A stretch of 64,000 bases of DNA, taken from positions 28,034-92,033 of the forward strand of contig CANJRC010000003.1 in NCBI GenBank assembly GCA_947476535.1, read 5' to 3'. How positions within the stretch are numbered: position 1 is the stretch's first letter; every line of letters starts with the position of its first letter. The position numbers and the translations under genes are program-made. The stretch comes from Betaproteobacteria bacterium (GTDB lineage Bacteria; Pseudomonadota; Gammaproteobacteria; Burkholderiales; SG8-39). The notes under the pieces are model-generated. The model searched no databases and had not been told where the DNA came from. It saw only the letters and a list, made by a program, of their open reading frames with translations. Shown here in pieces: positions 13,140-21,028 of the stretch.

Positions 13140-14090
13140 ATGAAAAATCCAAGACGTGCGTCAAAACAATCAGTGGAACGTCAAACTCTGTCGGCCTGGG
13201 CGGCTCGTTCTGCCCGACGTTTGGCTGCAGCAAAGGTGCATTTTGGGCATGGGGCGCCAGATGCCGTGTCAGAAGCGGTCTGGATTGTTTCCCATGCCTG
13301 CAGGCTTTCGCCAATGCATATTAAAAAGCATCATTCAAGACTCCTCACTTCTAGCCAGATCGATCGCGCAGATCGCATCCTGGATGCCCGCATAAAAAGC
13401 AGGACCCCGCTTGCATATCTGCTGAATGAGGCCTGGCTCGGTCGGCACCGCTTCTTTGTAGATCAGCGCGTGATCATTCCGCGCTCATTCATCGCGGAAT
13501 TCATTGAAACTGGACTTGCCCAGTGGCTCCCCGCTAGGCGCAAGAAGCTTCGTGCGCTGGACTTGTGCACCGGCTCAGGTTGTTTGGCCATCGTGTTGGC
13601 CAAGACCTTTCGCGGGATGCATGTGGATGCAGTCGATGTTTCCGGTCCCGCACTGGAGGTCGCTCACGTCAATATCAAGCGTCACCATCTGCAGTCAAGG
13701 ACTCGAGCAATCCTTAGCGACCTGCTCACGGGGATACCAGAGTCGGTTCGATACGACCTGATCGTCTCGAATCCACCCTATGTCAGAACGTCATCAATGC
13801 GCGCACTGCCAATGGAGTATCGTCACGAGCCGACGCTGGCACTTGCAGGCGGTACCGATGGCCTGGAACTGGTGTCGCGCATACTCGATAGCGCTCGACA
13901 ATATCTCACCCCGAAGGGCGTGCTGGTCTTGGAAGTTGGTCACAACAAGAAGGCAATGGAAAAGACTTTTCCCCGCCTGCCCATCCTCTGGCTTGACACC
14001 CTGAGCAGTGAAGGAATGCTGGCGCTCATTGAGGCCAAGGACATCCCTGAACGGTCGAAACCTCGCGGCCAGAAGCGCGGAAAGACCTAA
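13140..14090 (+). CDS. prmB: Ribosomal protein L3 N5-glutamine methyltransferase
   Basis: PrmB methylates a glutamine side chain of ribosomal protein L3 using S-adenosylmethionine. The SAM-binding motif DLCTGSGCLA is at residues 141-150 and the catalytic NPPYV motif at 211-215. The N-terminal helical substrate domain is as expected for PrmB and distinguishes it from PrmC. I chose the ATG at 13,140 (316 residues, close to the 310 of E. coli); an in-frame ATG at 13,092 would add 16 residues. The TAA stop at 14,088-14,090 coincides with the left copy of the 3-base target duplication of the adjacent insertion-sequence remnant, so the insertion left the coding sequence intact. Confidence 0.9.
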   Translation: MKNPRRASKQSVERQTLSAWAARSARRLAAAKVHFGHGAPDAVSEAVWIVSHACRLSPMHIKKHHSRLLTSSQIDRADRILDARIKSRTPLAYLLNEAWLGRHRFFVDQRVIIPRSFIAEFIETGLAQWLPARRKKLRALDLCTGSGCLAIVLAKTFRGMHVDAVDVSGPALEVAHVNIKRHHLQSRTRAILSDLLTGIPESVRYDLIVSNPPYVRTSSMRALPMEYRHEPTLALAGGTDGLELVSRILDSARQYLTPKGVLVLEVGHNKKAMEKTFPRLPILWLDTLSSEGMLALIEAKDIPERSKPRGQKRGKT

Positions 14091-14106
14091 GGAAACACTG
14101 AATAAG
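14091..14106 (+). repeat. Left inverted repeat of the IS remnant
   Basis: GGAAACACTGAATAAG begins right after the prmB stop. It pairs with the reverse complement of 15,090-15,105 at 12 of 16 positions. Confidence 0.65.
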
Positions 14107-14182
14107 TCTGCGAATCGGAATACCAATGATGACGCTGAGGCGTTAAGCGTGAATCAGTTGACCGAACGGGATAATAGCGACG

Positions 14183-14973
14183 ATGAAGCCAATGACACAG
14201 GCTGCGACGAAGGGATTCGAGGTGCACGGTAGAGACACCGCGCAAGGCGGGGTTTCTTGCGCGCATGGAGGCGCTGGTTCCTTGGGCTGAGTTCTGTACG
14301 TTGATCGAACCGTACTACCCGAAAGCCGGCGGCGGTCGCCCGCCCACAGGGCATGGGGCGGATGCTGCGGATGTACTGCATTGCCATCTGATTCAACCTG
14401 TCTGACGAGCCCTGCGAGGATGCGCTCTACGATATCGCTGCATTTCGTGATTTCTGTGGAATTGACCTGGGCTGCGGCAAGCGCGACCCGGAAATGCACC
14501 AGCGCAAGAAGGGCAACCAATGGCACTTTGGCATAAAGCTGCACATCGGCGCGGATGGCCAGGGCGGCCTGATCCACAGCGCGAGCGTCACCGCCGGCAA
14601 CATGCAGAACAGCCAAGAGTTGCCCAACCTGCTGCATGGTGGTGAGACCCGGCTCTACGGCGACAGTGCCTACCGGGGAGAGAAGCAGCGCAAACAGCTC
14701 AAGGGTATCGCGCCCAGCGCGAAGGACTACACCAACAAGTGGGCCTACCGGAACCGGTCCTTGACCGATGCGGACAAAGAACCCAACCGGCGCTAGTCGA
14801 GTGTGCGTTCCAAGGTTGAGCACCTGTTCCTGGCGCTCAAGCGCATCTGGGGCTTCACCAAGGTCCGCTATCGGGGGCTGGCCAAGAATTCCAACCACGC
14901 GTTCGCGATGCTCGCTCTGATCAATCTGAGCAAATGGGGAAGGCCACTCACAGGACAGGTGCATCCAGCGTGA
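14183..14973 (+). pseudogene. IS5-family transposase, disrupted
   Basis: Translation in three successive frames recovers an IS5-type DDE transposase. The start MKPMTQAATKGFEVHG is in frame 2 from 14,183. The stretch FLARMEALVPWAEFCTLIEP is in frame 3, and GMGRMLRMYCIAI is in frame 1 after a second shift near 14,350. A TGA at 14,389-14,391 replaces an expected Trp codon. The sequence then jumps from FCGIDLGCG straight to RDPEMHQRKKGNQWHFG, so about 60 residues including the first catalytic Asp region are deleted. A TAG at 14,794-14,796 is a further nonsense change before SKVEHLFLALKRIWGFTK. The protein cannot be active. Confidence 0.85.
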
Positions 14974-15089
14974 TCGAAATACCCGGGAAGAGCCCACTGC
15001 CCCTCAAAAAACCATCTTCAGATCGAAGAAAAATTCGTTCAATTCACAATTTCAACTGAGTCGCGTTCATCTGTCGCTCGCGACAGCTA

Positions 15090-15105
15090 CTTGATCAGCG
15101 ATTCC
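15090..15105 (-). repeat. Right inverted repeat of the IS remnant
   Basis: CTTGATCAGCGATTCC is the imperfect inverted partner of the left end and is followed by TAA at 15,106-15,108, matching the TAA at 14,088-14,090. Confidence 0.6.
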
Positions 15106-15233
15106 TAAACTGTAACGGTTGTTCTTTTTCATGGGCGCCATTGGGTGATGACCAGAATGCCTTTTTTCTTGGTGAACGCAATGCGAGAAGGAATTGCGTA
15201 AAATCCCCCCAACTCATTTCCGGGAAGAAACCT

Positions 15234-15788
15234 ATGTCAGGTGGTCATGGACACGTCGACCCGTCCAACAAGGGCGTGGCGCTGCTGATTTCGGTGCTGG
15301 CGCTGGTGCTCGCGTTTTCGGAAACGCTGGGGAAGAGCGCACAGACCGAAGCGCTGAACGCCAACATCGAGGCCAATAACCTGTGGGCCTTCTTCCAGGC
15401 CAAAACCATCCGCCAGACCACGGTGCGAGCAGTAGCCGAGTCGCTGGAGGCGGCGCTGGGCAACAAGGCGGGAGAGCTCGCCAAGTCGCGCATCCAGAAA
15501 TGGAAGGAAGCAGCCGACCGCTACCAGTCGGAGCCGGAAACCGGCGAGGGCCGCAAGGAGCTGGCCGATCGCGCCAAGAAAGCCGAAGCGAGGCGCGACC
15601 TGCGGCTTGCCGCCTACCACCATTATGAACTGGCCTCGGGCGCTGTCCAGATCGCTATCGTGCTCGCCTCGGCGTCCATCATCACCACCATGATCGCCCT
15701 GACCTGGACCAGCGGTTTATTGGGCGTGGTGGGGGTCGCCTTCTGCCTGATCGGGTTTTTCGCTCCCAACTCGGTTCACCTGTTCTAG
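15234..15788 (+). CDS. DUF4337-type membrane protein
   Basis: This 184-residue protein of unknown function has the architecture of the DUF4337 family. A hydrophobic N-terminal segment (about residues 14-30, VALLISVLALVLAFSET) is followed by a charged helical middle rich in Ala, Glu and Lys (residues 40-130). Two adjacent membrane segments end the protein (about 136-180). The start was chosen at the ATG at 15,234, behind GGGAAGAAA, instead of an upstream in-frame codon at 15,141. It is the first gene on the high-GC side of the IS remnant. No partner genes suggest a role. Confidence 0.7.
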   Translation: MSGGHGHVDPSNKGVALLISVLALVLAFSETLGKSAQTEALNANIEANNLWAFFQAKTIRQTTVRAVAESLEAALGNKAGELAKSRIQKWKEAADRYQSEPETGEGRKELADRAKKAEARRDLRLAAYHHYELASGAVQIAIVLASASIITTMIALTWTSGLLGVVGVAFCLIGFFAPNSVHLF

Positions 15789-15999
15789 CCGGACGCCTGC
15801 AGGCGAACCCGCGGCTCATCCGCCAGCGTGGGTGCGCCCGCTACAAGCCGAGTCCATTCGATCGCTCCTCCGGTATACTCCGCCCCGCAGTCTGAGTACT
15901 GCTTTGAGTCACCTCGCGGCGCAGTGAAGCCTTTTCTGCGCCATCCGTAAGCCCTTGCGATTCCCCGCAATGGTGGATACCACACATTGGGAGCCATGC

Positions 16000-17100
16000 A
16001 TGAAACGCAGATCTTTTCTGAAAACGGCCGCCGCATTGCCGGCGCTATCCACCGTCGGAACTTATGGACTTGGCCGTTCCGCATACGCCGCCGCCGAGCC
16101 CTGGGCCAACGGCACCGAGTGGAAACTGTTCGAGGTCACCACGCGGGTCGAACTGACCGCCGCCGACAGCGCGGGGCGCGCCTGGATTCCGTTGCCTTCG
16201 GTGCTGAGCGATTATTCGCGCCCCTTGAGCAATGACTGGACGAGCAACGTCAAGACGCAACAGCTGCATGATGCGCATTACGGCTCTACTGCCATGCTGT
16301 ATGCGGAGTGGAACCAGGGGGGGGAGCGCCCCTTTGTGGAGGTCAGTAGCCGCATCCTGACACGTGATCGCGCCGTGGACCTCTCCAGACCAAGGCGCTT
16401 CGAGAAGGAAAGCGCCGTGGACCTTGCCGAATACCTCAAGGCCACCGAACTCCTGCCGACAGACGGCATCGTCAAGTCAACCGCGCTCAAAGCCGTAGGC
16501 AAGGCGAACACAGACGTGGCCAAGTCGCGCGCCATCTACGAATGGATCGTCGACAACACCTTTCGCGACCCTAAGACGCGCGGCTGCGGCCAGGGCGACA
16601 TCAAGGCGATGCTCCAGACCGGGAACCTCAGCGGCAAGTGCGCGGACCTCAATGCCTTGTTCGTCGGCATGGCGCGTTCCGTCGGCATCCCGGCGCGCGA
16701 TGTCTACGGCCTGCGGATAAATCCCTCGCAGTGGGGCTATCGCAGCATGAGCGCTTCGGGCAACGTGACGCGCGCCCAGCATTGCCGGGCCGAGTTCTAC
16801 AGCGCATCGCACGGCTGGGTGCCGGTAGATCCGGCCGACGTACGCAAAGTCATCCTCGAGGAGCCGCCGGGCAACCTCCAAGTGACCGACGCCAAGGTGA
16901 AGCTCGCACGCGAAAAACTCTTTGGCGCCTGGGAAATGAACTGGCTGCCGTACAACACATCGCACGACATCAAGCTGCCCAACAGCAAGGGTGCCCCGCT
17001 TGGCTTCCTGATGTATCCGCAGGTCGAAACAGCGTCCGCGCGCAAGGACCCCTACGACCCGGACAACTTCAAGTACACCATCACGGCCAAGGCGGCCTGA
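16000..17100 (+). CDS. Secreted transglutaminase-like protein with Tat-type signal
   Basis: The protein (366 residues from the ATG at 16,000) starts MKRRSFLKTAAALPAL and ends its signal near RSAYA, which looks like a twin-arginine export signal (RRSFLK). A transglutaminase-like cysteine peptidase core follows, with Cys214 in SGKCADLNALFVGMARSVG, His261 in QHCRAEF and Asp277 in VPVDPADV as the probable triad. It would act in the periplasm on peptide or protein bonds; the substrate is unknown. The start at 16,000 was preferred over 15,955 because it gives the clean signal sequence. The TlpA-like gene starts 2 bases after its stop, so the two are almost certainly co-translated. Confidence 0.78.
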   Translation: MKRRSFLKTAAALPALSTVGTYGLGRSAYAAAEPWANGTEWKLFEVTTRVELTAADSAGRAWIPLPSVLSDYSRPLSNDWTSNVKTQQLHDAHYGSTAMLYAEWNQGGERPFVEVSSRILTRDRAVDLSRPRRFEKESAVDLAEYLKATELLPTDGIVKSTALKAVGKANTDVAKSRAIYEWIVDNTFRDPKTRGCGQGDIKAMLQTGNLSGKCADLNALFVGMARSVGIPARDVYGLRINPSQWGYRSMSASGNVTRAQHCRAEFYSASHGWVPVDPADVRKVILEEPPGNLQVTDAKVKLAREKLFGAWEMNWLPYNTSHDIKLPNSKGAPLGFLMYPQVETASARKDPYDPDNFKYTITAKAA

Positions 17101-17102
17101 AC

Positions 17103-17684
17103 ATGCCGCCCGCCCCCCTCGGTGCGCCAGTCGGTGCGCGCCGCAGGGCGCTCGCCCGCCTCGGCGCAGCGGGGCTCTCGCTGCTGCTTCCCTGCGGCGC
17201 TGCCTTTGCAAAGGCAGCGCCAGCAAGGTTTGCGAAGTGGAAGGGAGGCGCAACGCCGCCCCTCGTGCTCAATGATCGCAAAGGCAGGGATTACGACCTG
17301 GCGAGTTACCGCGGCAAGCTCGTGCTGGTGAATTTCTGGGCCACCTGGTGCGAGCCCTGTCGCGAGGAAATGCCCTCGCTGGAAGAGTTGCAGGAACGCT
17401 ACAAGGGCCGCCCGCTGGTGGTCCTGACCGTGAACATGGAGGAGTCGGATGCCAAGGTCGCGCGCTTCATGGAGTCCACCTTGCTACAGGCCGACAGCCT
17501 GATCGTTCTTTACGACCGATTCGGCACCGTCGCCAAAGCCTGGAAGGCGCGCCTCTTGCCAGTGACTTTTCTTGTGGGTGCCGATGGGCGCATGCGCGCG
17601 AGCCTCCTAGGCACTGCCGACTGGACCTCGCCTGAAGTGCTTGCGCAGATCGACAGTTTCATGCCCGGGAAAGCGGCCCGATAA
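17103..17684 (+). CDS. TlpA/ResA-like thioredoxin-family protein
   Basis: This 193-residue exported thiol-disulfide protein has a signal peptide (LARLGAAGLSLLLPCGAAFA, residues 18-37) and a thioredoxin fold with WCEPC (Cys83 and Cys86). The cis-proline region is RLLPVTFLV. TlpA-like proteins usually reduce periplasmic disulfides, for example in cytochrome maturation. Pairing with the upstream secreted transglutaminase suggests it may keep that enzyme's active-site cysteine reduced, which is inference from gene order. The frame is open for 465 bases upstream inside the neighbouring gene, but the ATG at 17,103 gives a proper signal sequence. Confidence 0.82.
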   Translation: MPPAPLGAPVGARRRALARLGAAGLSLLLPCGAAFAKAAPARFAKWKGGATPPLVLNDRKGRDYDLASYRGKLVLVNFWATWCEPCREEMPSLEELQERYKGRPLVVLTVNMEESDAKVARFMESTLLQADSLIVLYDRFGTVAKAWKARLLPVTFLVGADGRMRASLLGTADWTSPEVLAQIDSFMPGKAAR

Positions 17685-17790
17685 TCGCCGACCGTCGCAC
17701 CGGACCGGCGCTGCCAAGCACAGCAGCCCCCAACACCGTTACAGCGCACCGTAGAATGTCGCCAACCAACCGGTTCGGGGAAAGCAGGCC

Positions 17791-18867
17791 GTGAAGCATG
17801 ACAATGTGGTGAACGTAGCGCAAATCGATGATTTCGACGAGATCATCGACGTGCGCTCACCCGCGGAGTACGCGCTGGATCGCGTGCCCGGAGCGGTCAA
17901 CTATCCTGTTCTCAACAACGAGCAGCGCGTGCGCATCGGCACCCTCTACAAACAGGTTTCGCCCTTCGAGGCGCGCAAGCTCGGCGCAGCCCTCGTCGCG
18001 CGCAACATCGCGGATCACATCGAGAATACCTTTCTCTCGCGCGGCAGCAACTGGCAGCCGCTCGTGTATTGCTGGCGCGGCGGCAAACGCTCGGGCGCCA
18101 TGGCGCAGGTCATGCGCGACATCGGCTGGCGGGTAGCCATCCTCGATGGCGGTTACCAGGGCTACCGTCGCGACATCCTCGCTCAACTTGACGCCCTGCC
18201 CGCGCGACTCGCGTTTCGTGTCATCTGCGGCCCCACGGGTAGCGGCAAGAGCAGCCTTTTGCGCGCGCTCGCCGCCCAGGGCGCCCAGGTGCTCGACCTG
18301 GAAGCGCTGGCCTGCCATCGCGGGTCGGTGCTGGGCGGGCTGCCCGGCGAACCGCAACCGACCCAGAAATGGTTCGACAGCCAGATCTGGAACGCATTGC
18401 GGCAATTCGATCCCGCCCGCCCGATCTGGGTGGAGGCGGAAAGCCGCAAGATCGGCGTGCTGCAGGTGCCCGAGCAGCTGTTGATCCGCATCCGTGCATC
18501 CCAGGCCACCCTCATCGATGCGCCGATTGCGGCAAGGGTGGAGCTGCTGATCCGAGAATACCCGCACATGCTTGCCGATCCTGCGTGGCTGAAGGCGCGC
18601 CTGGCGCAACTTTCGCGACTGCAATCGCATGAGACGATCGAGCGCTGGATGGCGCAGATCGACGCCAAAGCCTGGGAGCATCTCGTGCTCGACTTGCTGG
18701 TGAATCACTACGACCCGCTCTACCAGCGCTCCATGCACAAGAGTTATCCGTCGATCGACAGCGCTCCCGTCATCCGCCCGACACAGCTCGATATGCAGTC
18801 AGTCGCCGAATGCGCAAGGCAACTGTGCGCAGCCGATGAACCGGTGCTGGCAGGCGCCGGCACGTAA
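17791..18867 (+). CDS. selU: tRNA 2-selenouridine synthase
   Basis: SelU (MnmH) replaces sulfur with selenium in 2-thiouridine at the wobble position of certain tRNAs. The N-terminal rhodanese domain carries the catalytic loop CWRGGKRS with Cys94. The C-terminal P-loop domain starts with GPTGSGKSSLL at residues 147-157. The start is a GTG at 17,791. The 358-residue length fits. Selenophosphate synthetase, which supplies the selenium donor, is not in the window. It is convergent with the deacetylase-like gene. Confidence 0.93.
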   Translation: MKHDNVVNVAQIDDFDEIIDVRSPAEYALDRVPGAVNYPVLNNEQRVRIGTLYKQVSPFEARKLGAALVARNIADHIENTFLSRGSNWQPLVYCWRGGKRSGAMAQVMRDIGWRVAILDGGYQGYRRDILAQLDALPARLAFRVICGPTGSGKSSLLRALAAQGAQVLDLEALACHRGSVLGGLPGEPQPTQKWFDSQIWNALRQFDPARPIWVEAESRKIGVLQVPEQLLIRIRASQATLIDAPIAARVELLIREYPHMLADPAWLKARLAQLSRLQSHETIERWMAQIDAKAWEHLVLDLLVNHYDPLYQRSMHKSYPSIDSAPVIRPTQLDMQSVAECARQLCAADEPVLAGAGT

Positions 18868-18884
18868 GGGCTCATTTCACAATT

Positions 18885-18901
18885 GAGGGGATACTCCCCT
18901 C
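18885..18901. terminator. Hairpin between convergent selU and deacetylase-like gene
   Basis: GAGGGGA-TAC-TCCCCTC forms a perfect 7-bp stem with a 3-base loop, 18 bases after selU. It lacks a T tract, so intrinsic terminator function is uncertain. The same arms recur at 28,956-28,977. Confidence 0.4.
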
Positions 18902-18937
18902 CCCCTACTTCAGCGGCCATTTTGGCAATTCTGAAAT

Positions 18938-18952
18938 AGCCTCTAAGAGGCT
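18938..18952. terminator. Second hairpin just before the deacetylase-like stop
   Basis: AGCCTC-TAA-GAGGCT forms a perfect 6-bp stem with a 3-base loop, ending 3 bases from the stop codon of the leftward gene. It has no clear T tract. Confidence 0.3.
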
Positions 18953-18955
18953 GAC

Positions 18956-19879
18956 CTAGAACCCGCCCAACGCCCTTAGGTGCGCAACGACGCTGCGGCC
19001 CAGCGCCGACAAGGCATACCCGCCTTCCAGCATAGAAACGATGCGGCCTTGCGCATGGGTGTCGGCAATTCGCTTGATCTCGGTACTGACCCACGCGTAA
19101 TCGGCTTCGGTCAGGCGCAGCATGGCCATGTCGTCCTCACGGTGTGCGTCGAAGCCCGCCGACACGAAAATCATCTCGGGACGAAACGCCTCGAGTCGCG
19201 GCAGGCAGACCTGCTCGAAGGCATCGCGAAAGCCGACGCCATCGGTGCCGGCGCGCAGGGGCACGCTCGCCATGTTGTCTGCCACAGTACCGGTGCCGCT
19301 GTAGGGATAATACGGGTGCTGGAAGGTCCCGGTCATGAGCACGCGCTCATCATAGGAGAAGATGTCTTCCGTACCATTGCCGTGGTGGACATCGAAATCG
19401 ACGATCGCCACGCGCTTGAGTCCGTGCACCTCCAGCGCATGGCGCGCGGCGATCGCGACGTTGTTGAAGAAACAAAAGCCCATGGCGCGCTCGCGGCAGG
19501 CATGGTGGCCGGGCGGACGCACCGCGCAAAAGGCCGCATCCGCCTCGCCACGCATCACCAGGTCGGTCGCAAATACGCCCGCGCCAGCCGCGCGCAGCGC
19601 CGCCTGCAAGGTGCCAGGGCTCATTGCGGTATCGGGATCCAGGTGTACCACACCTTGCGCAGGCGAAGCCGCGCGGACGCTGTCGATGTAGGACTGCGGA
19701 TGCACCCTGGCGATCGAAGCGTCAGTCGCCAACGGCGCCTCGTGCGGATCGAGAAGAACCGAAAGGCCCGATGCGATGAGCTGGTCCTCCACTGCGGCGA
19801 GCCGCTCAGGGCACTCAGGGTGCCCTTCCCCCATGTTGTGCCCGCGGCAATCGGCATGGCTGATGAATGCAAGTGTCAT
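18956..19879 (-). CDS. Histone deacetylase/acetoin-utilisation (AcuC) family hydrolase
   Basis: This zinc amidohydrolase (307 residues) belongs to the bacterial class II-like histone deacetylase family, which removes acyl groups from polyamines or lysine side chains. RPPGHH places the proton-relay histidines at 125-126. The zinc ligands are Asp163 and His165 in [10 protein letters not shown] and Asp244 in AGFDAHRED. The opening [20 protein letters not shown] matches the family. The start at 19,879 was preferred to a longer form from 19,924 because homologs begin near MTLAFISH. The substrate cannot be inferred from neighbours. Confidence 0.88.
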   Translation of the reverse strand: MTLAFISHADCRGHNMGEGHPECPERLAAVEDQLIASGLSVLLDPHEAPLATDASIARVHPQSYIDSVRAASPAQGVVHLDPDTAMSPGTLQAALRAAGAGVFATDLVMRGEADAAFCAVRPPGHHACRERAMGFCFFNNVAIAARHALEVHGLKRVAIVDFDVHHGNGTEDIFSYDERVLMTGTFQHPYYPYSGTGTVADNMASVPLRAGTDGVGFRDAFEQVCLPRLEAFRPEMIFVSAGFDAHREDDMAMLRLTEADYAWVSTEIKRIADTHAQGRIVSMLEGGYALSALGRSVVAHLRALGGF

Positions 19880-19958
19880 GAATGGTAGCGAAGAACCGGT
19901 TTTATTCCACGAAAGGCGTCTCAACTGAAAATATTTTCAGTGGCCCAGGAGCCCAATC

Positions 19959-20948
19959 ATGATACGGGAATCCGCTACACTTGCGGCCAGCCAGCAGGCT
20001 CATCTACAGGTCGGATCACGCTCATCAATGGCCCTTTCATCACTGCAAAATGTCATCACTCAGGCCGGCAAGGTCGTACTCGGCAAGGAGCACCAGATCC
20101 GGCTCGCGCTGGCCTGCCTGCTCGCGCGCGGCCACTTGCTCATCGAAGATCTTCCGGGCGTTGGAAAAACCACGCTCGCGCATGTGCTGGCGCGCCTGCT
20201 TGGACTGAACTTCCATCGCATCCAGTTCACCAGCGACATGCTGCCGGCGGACATCATCGGCGTATCGGTGTATGAGCGCGACACGGGCACCTTCAAATTT
20301 CATCCCGGCCCGATCTTCTCCCAGCTGATCCTTGCCGATGAAGTCAATCGCGCCACACCCAAGACGCAGTCGGCGCTGCTCGAAGCCATGGAAGAACACC
20401 AGGTAACGGCAGAAGGCGAGACGCGCCCACTACCCGAGCCGTTCTTCGTCATCGCCACCCAGAACCCGTCGCACCAGGTAGGCACCTTCGCGCTGCCCGA
20501 ATCCCAGCTGGACCGCTTCCTGATGCGCATTGAGCTCGGCTATCCGGATCGTGAGGCCGAGCGTGCGCTGTTGCAGGGCGTCGAACGCCGCGACATGATT
20601 GGCGGCCTCACCCCATGCCTCACACCCGACCAACTCACGAAGCTGCAATCGATGGTGCGCAACGTCCACGCCGCCCCGGCGCTGCTCGACTACATCCAGG
20701 CGCTCATCGAGCAATCGCGCCGCTCGCCCGACTACGCCAACGGGCTCTCGCCCCGCGCGGCGCTCGGGCTGCTGGCATCGTCACGCGCCTGGGCGCTACT
20801 CGAGGGCCGCGACAGCGTGCTGCCGGAAGACATCCAGGCGGTGCTGCCGGGAATTGCCGGCCACCGCCTGCGCCCTGTGCACGACGGCCTGCGGCGCTCG
20901 AGCAGCGACACCGCCGCCGGGCTGATTACCGCAGTTACCATCCCATGA
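19959..20948 (+). CDS. MoxR-family AAA ATPase
   Basis: This AAA+ chaperone-like ATPase of 329 residues has Walker A GVGKTT near residue 70, Walker B LILADEVNRATPKTQSAL near 130 and a sensor region FFVIATQNP. MoxR proteins act with DUF58/VWA partners in maturation or folding of envelope complexes. An AGGAG site 7 bases before the ATG at 19,959 supports the listed start; Met at 20,028 (MALSSLQNV) is an alternative. DUF58 and TgpA genes follow on the same strand, the usual MoxR operon layout. Confidence 0.92.
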   Translation: MIRESATLAASQQAHLQVGSRSSMALSSLQNVITQAGKVVLGKEHQIRLALACLLARGHLLIEDLPGVGKTTLAHVLARLLGLNFHRIQFTSDMLPADIIGVSVYERDTGTFKFHPGPIFSQLILADEVNRATPKTQSALLEAMEEHQVTAEGETRPLPEPFFVIATQNPSHQVGTFALPESQLDRFLMRIELGYPDREAERALLQGVERRDMIGGLTPCLTPDQLTKLQSMVRNVHAAPALLDYIQALIEQSRRSPDYANGLSPRAALGLLASSRAWALLEGRDSVLPEDIQAVLPGIAGHRLRPVHDGLRRSSSDTAAGLITAVTIP

Positions 20949-21028
20949 ACCGACGGCACTCCTGACACCCGGCAAACGAATCTACGCATACGCCCGCTCG
21001 AGAACACGACAGCCCACAGGCCCCCTCC

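Larger units (their letters stand above)
14091..15105 (+). mobile_element. Decayed IS5-family insertion sequence
   Basis: An approximately 1.0 kb element is bounded by imperfect 16-base inverted repeats (14,091-14,106 and 15,090-15,105) and flanked on both sides by TAA, consistent with the 3-base TNA duplications of some IS5-family groups. It encloses one IS5-type transposase, now broken. The 117 bases after the transposase contain nothing else recognisable. The element sits exactly where base composition changes from the lower-GC left part to the high-GC remainder. Because the transposase is broken, the element would need a helper copy to move. Boundaries were found by eye. Confidence 0.75.

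Noticed and set aside
14143-14997. A 284-codon minus-strand open frame in the IS remnant
   Set aside because: Translation of the plus strand matches IS5 transposase blocks, so the minus frame is an antisense shadow that survives because the real gene is decayed.
16638-17102. A long N-terminal extension of the TlpA-like protein
   Set aside because: It lies out of frame inside the transglutaminase gene. Only the ATG at 17,103 yields a signal peptide directly before the thioredoxin fold.
18980-19888. A 302-codon open frame opposite the deacetylase-like gene
   Set aside because: The minus-strand protein has the full zinc hydrolase motif set. The plus-strand frame has none and lacks a ribosome site.
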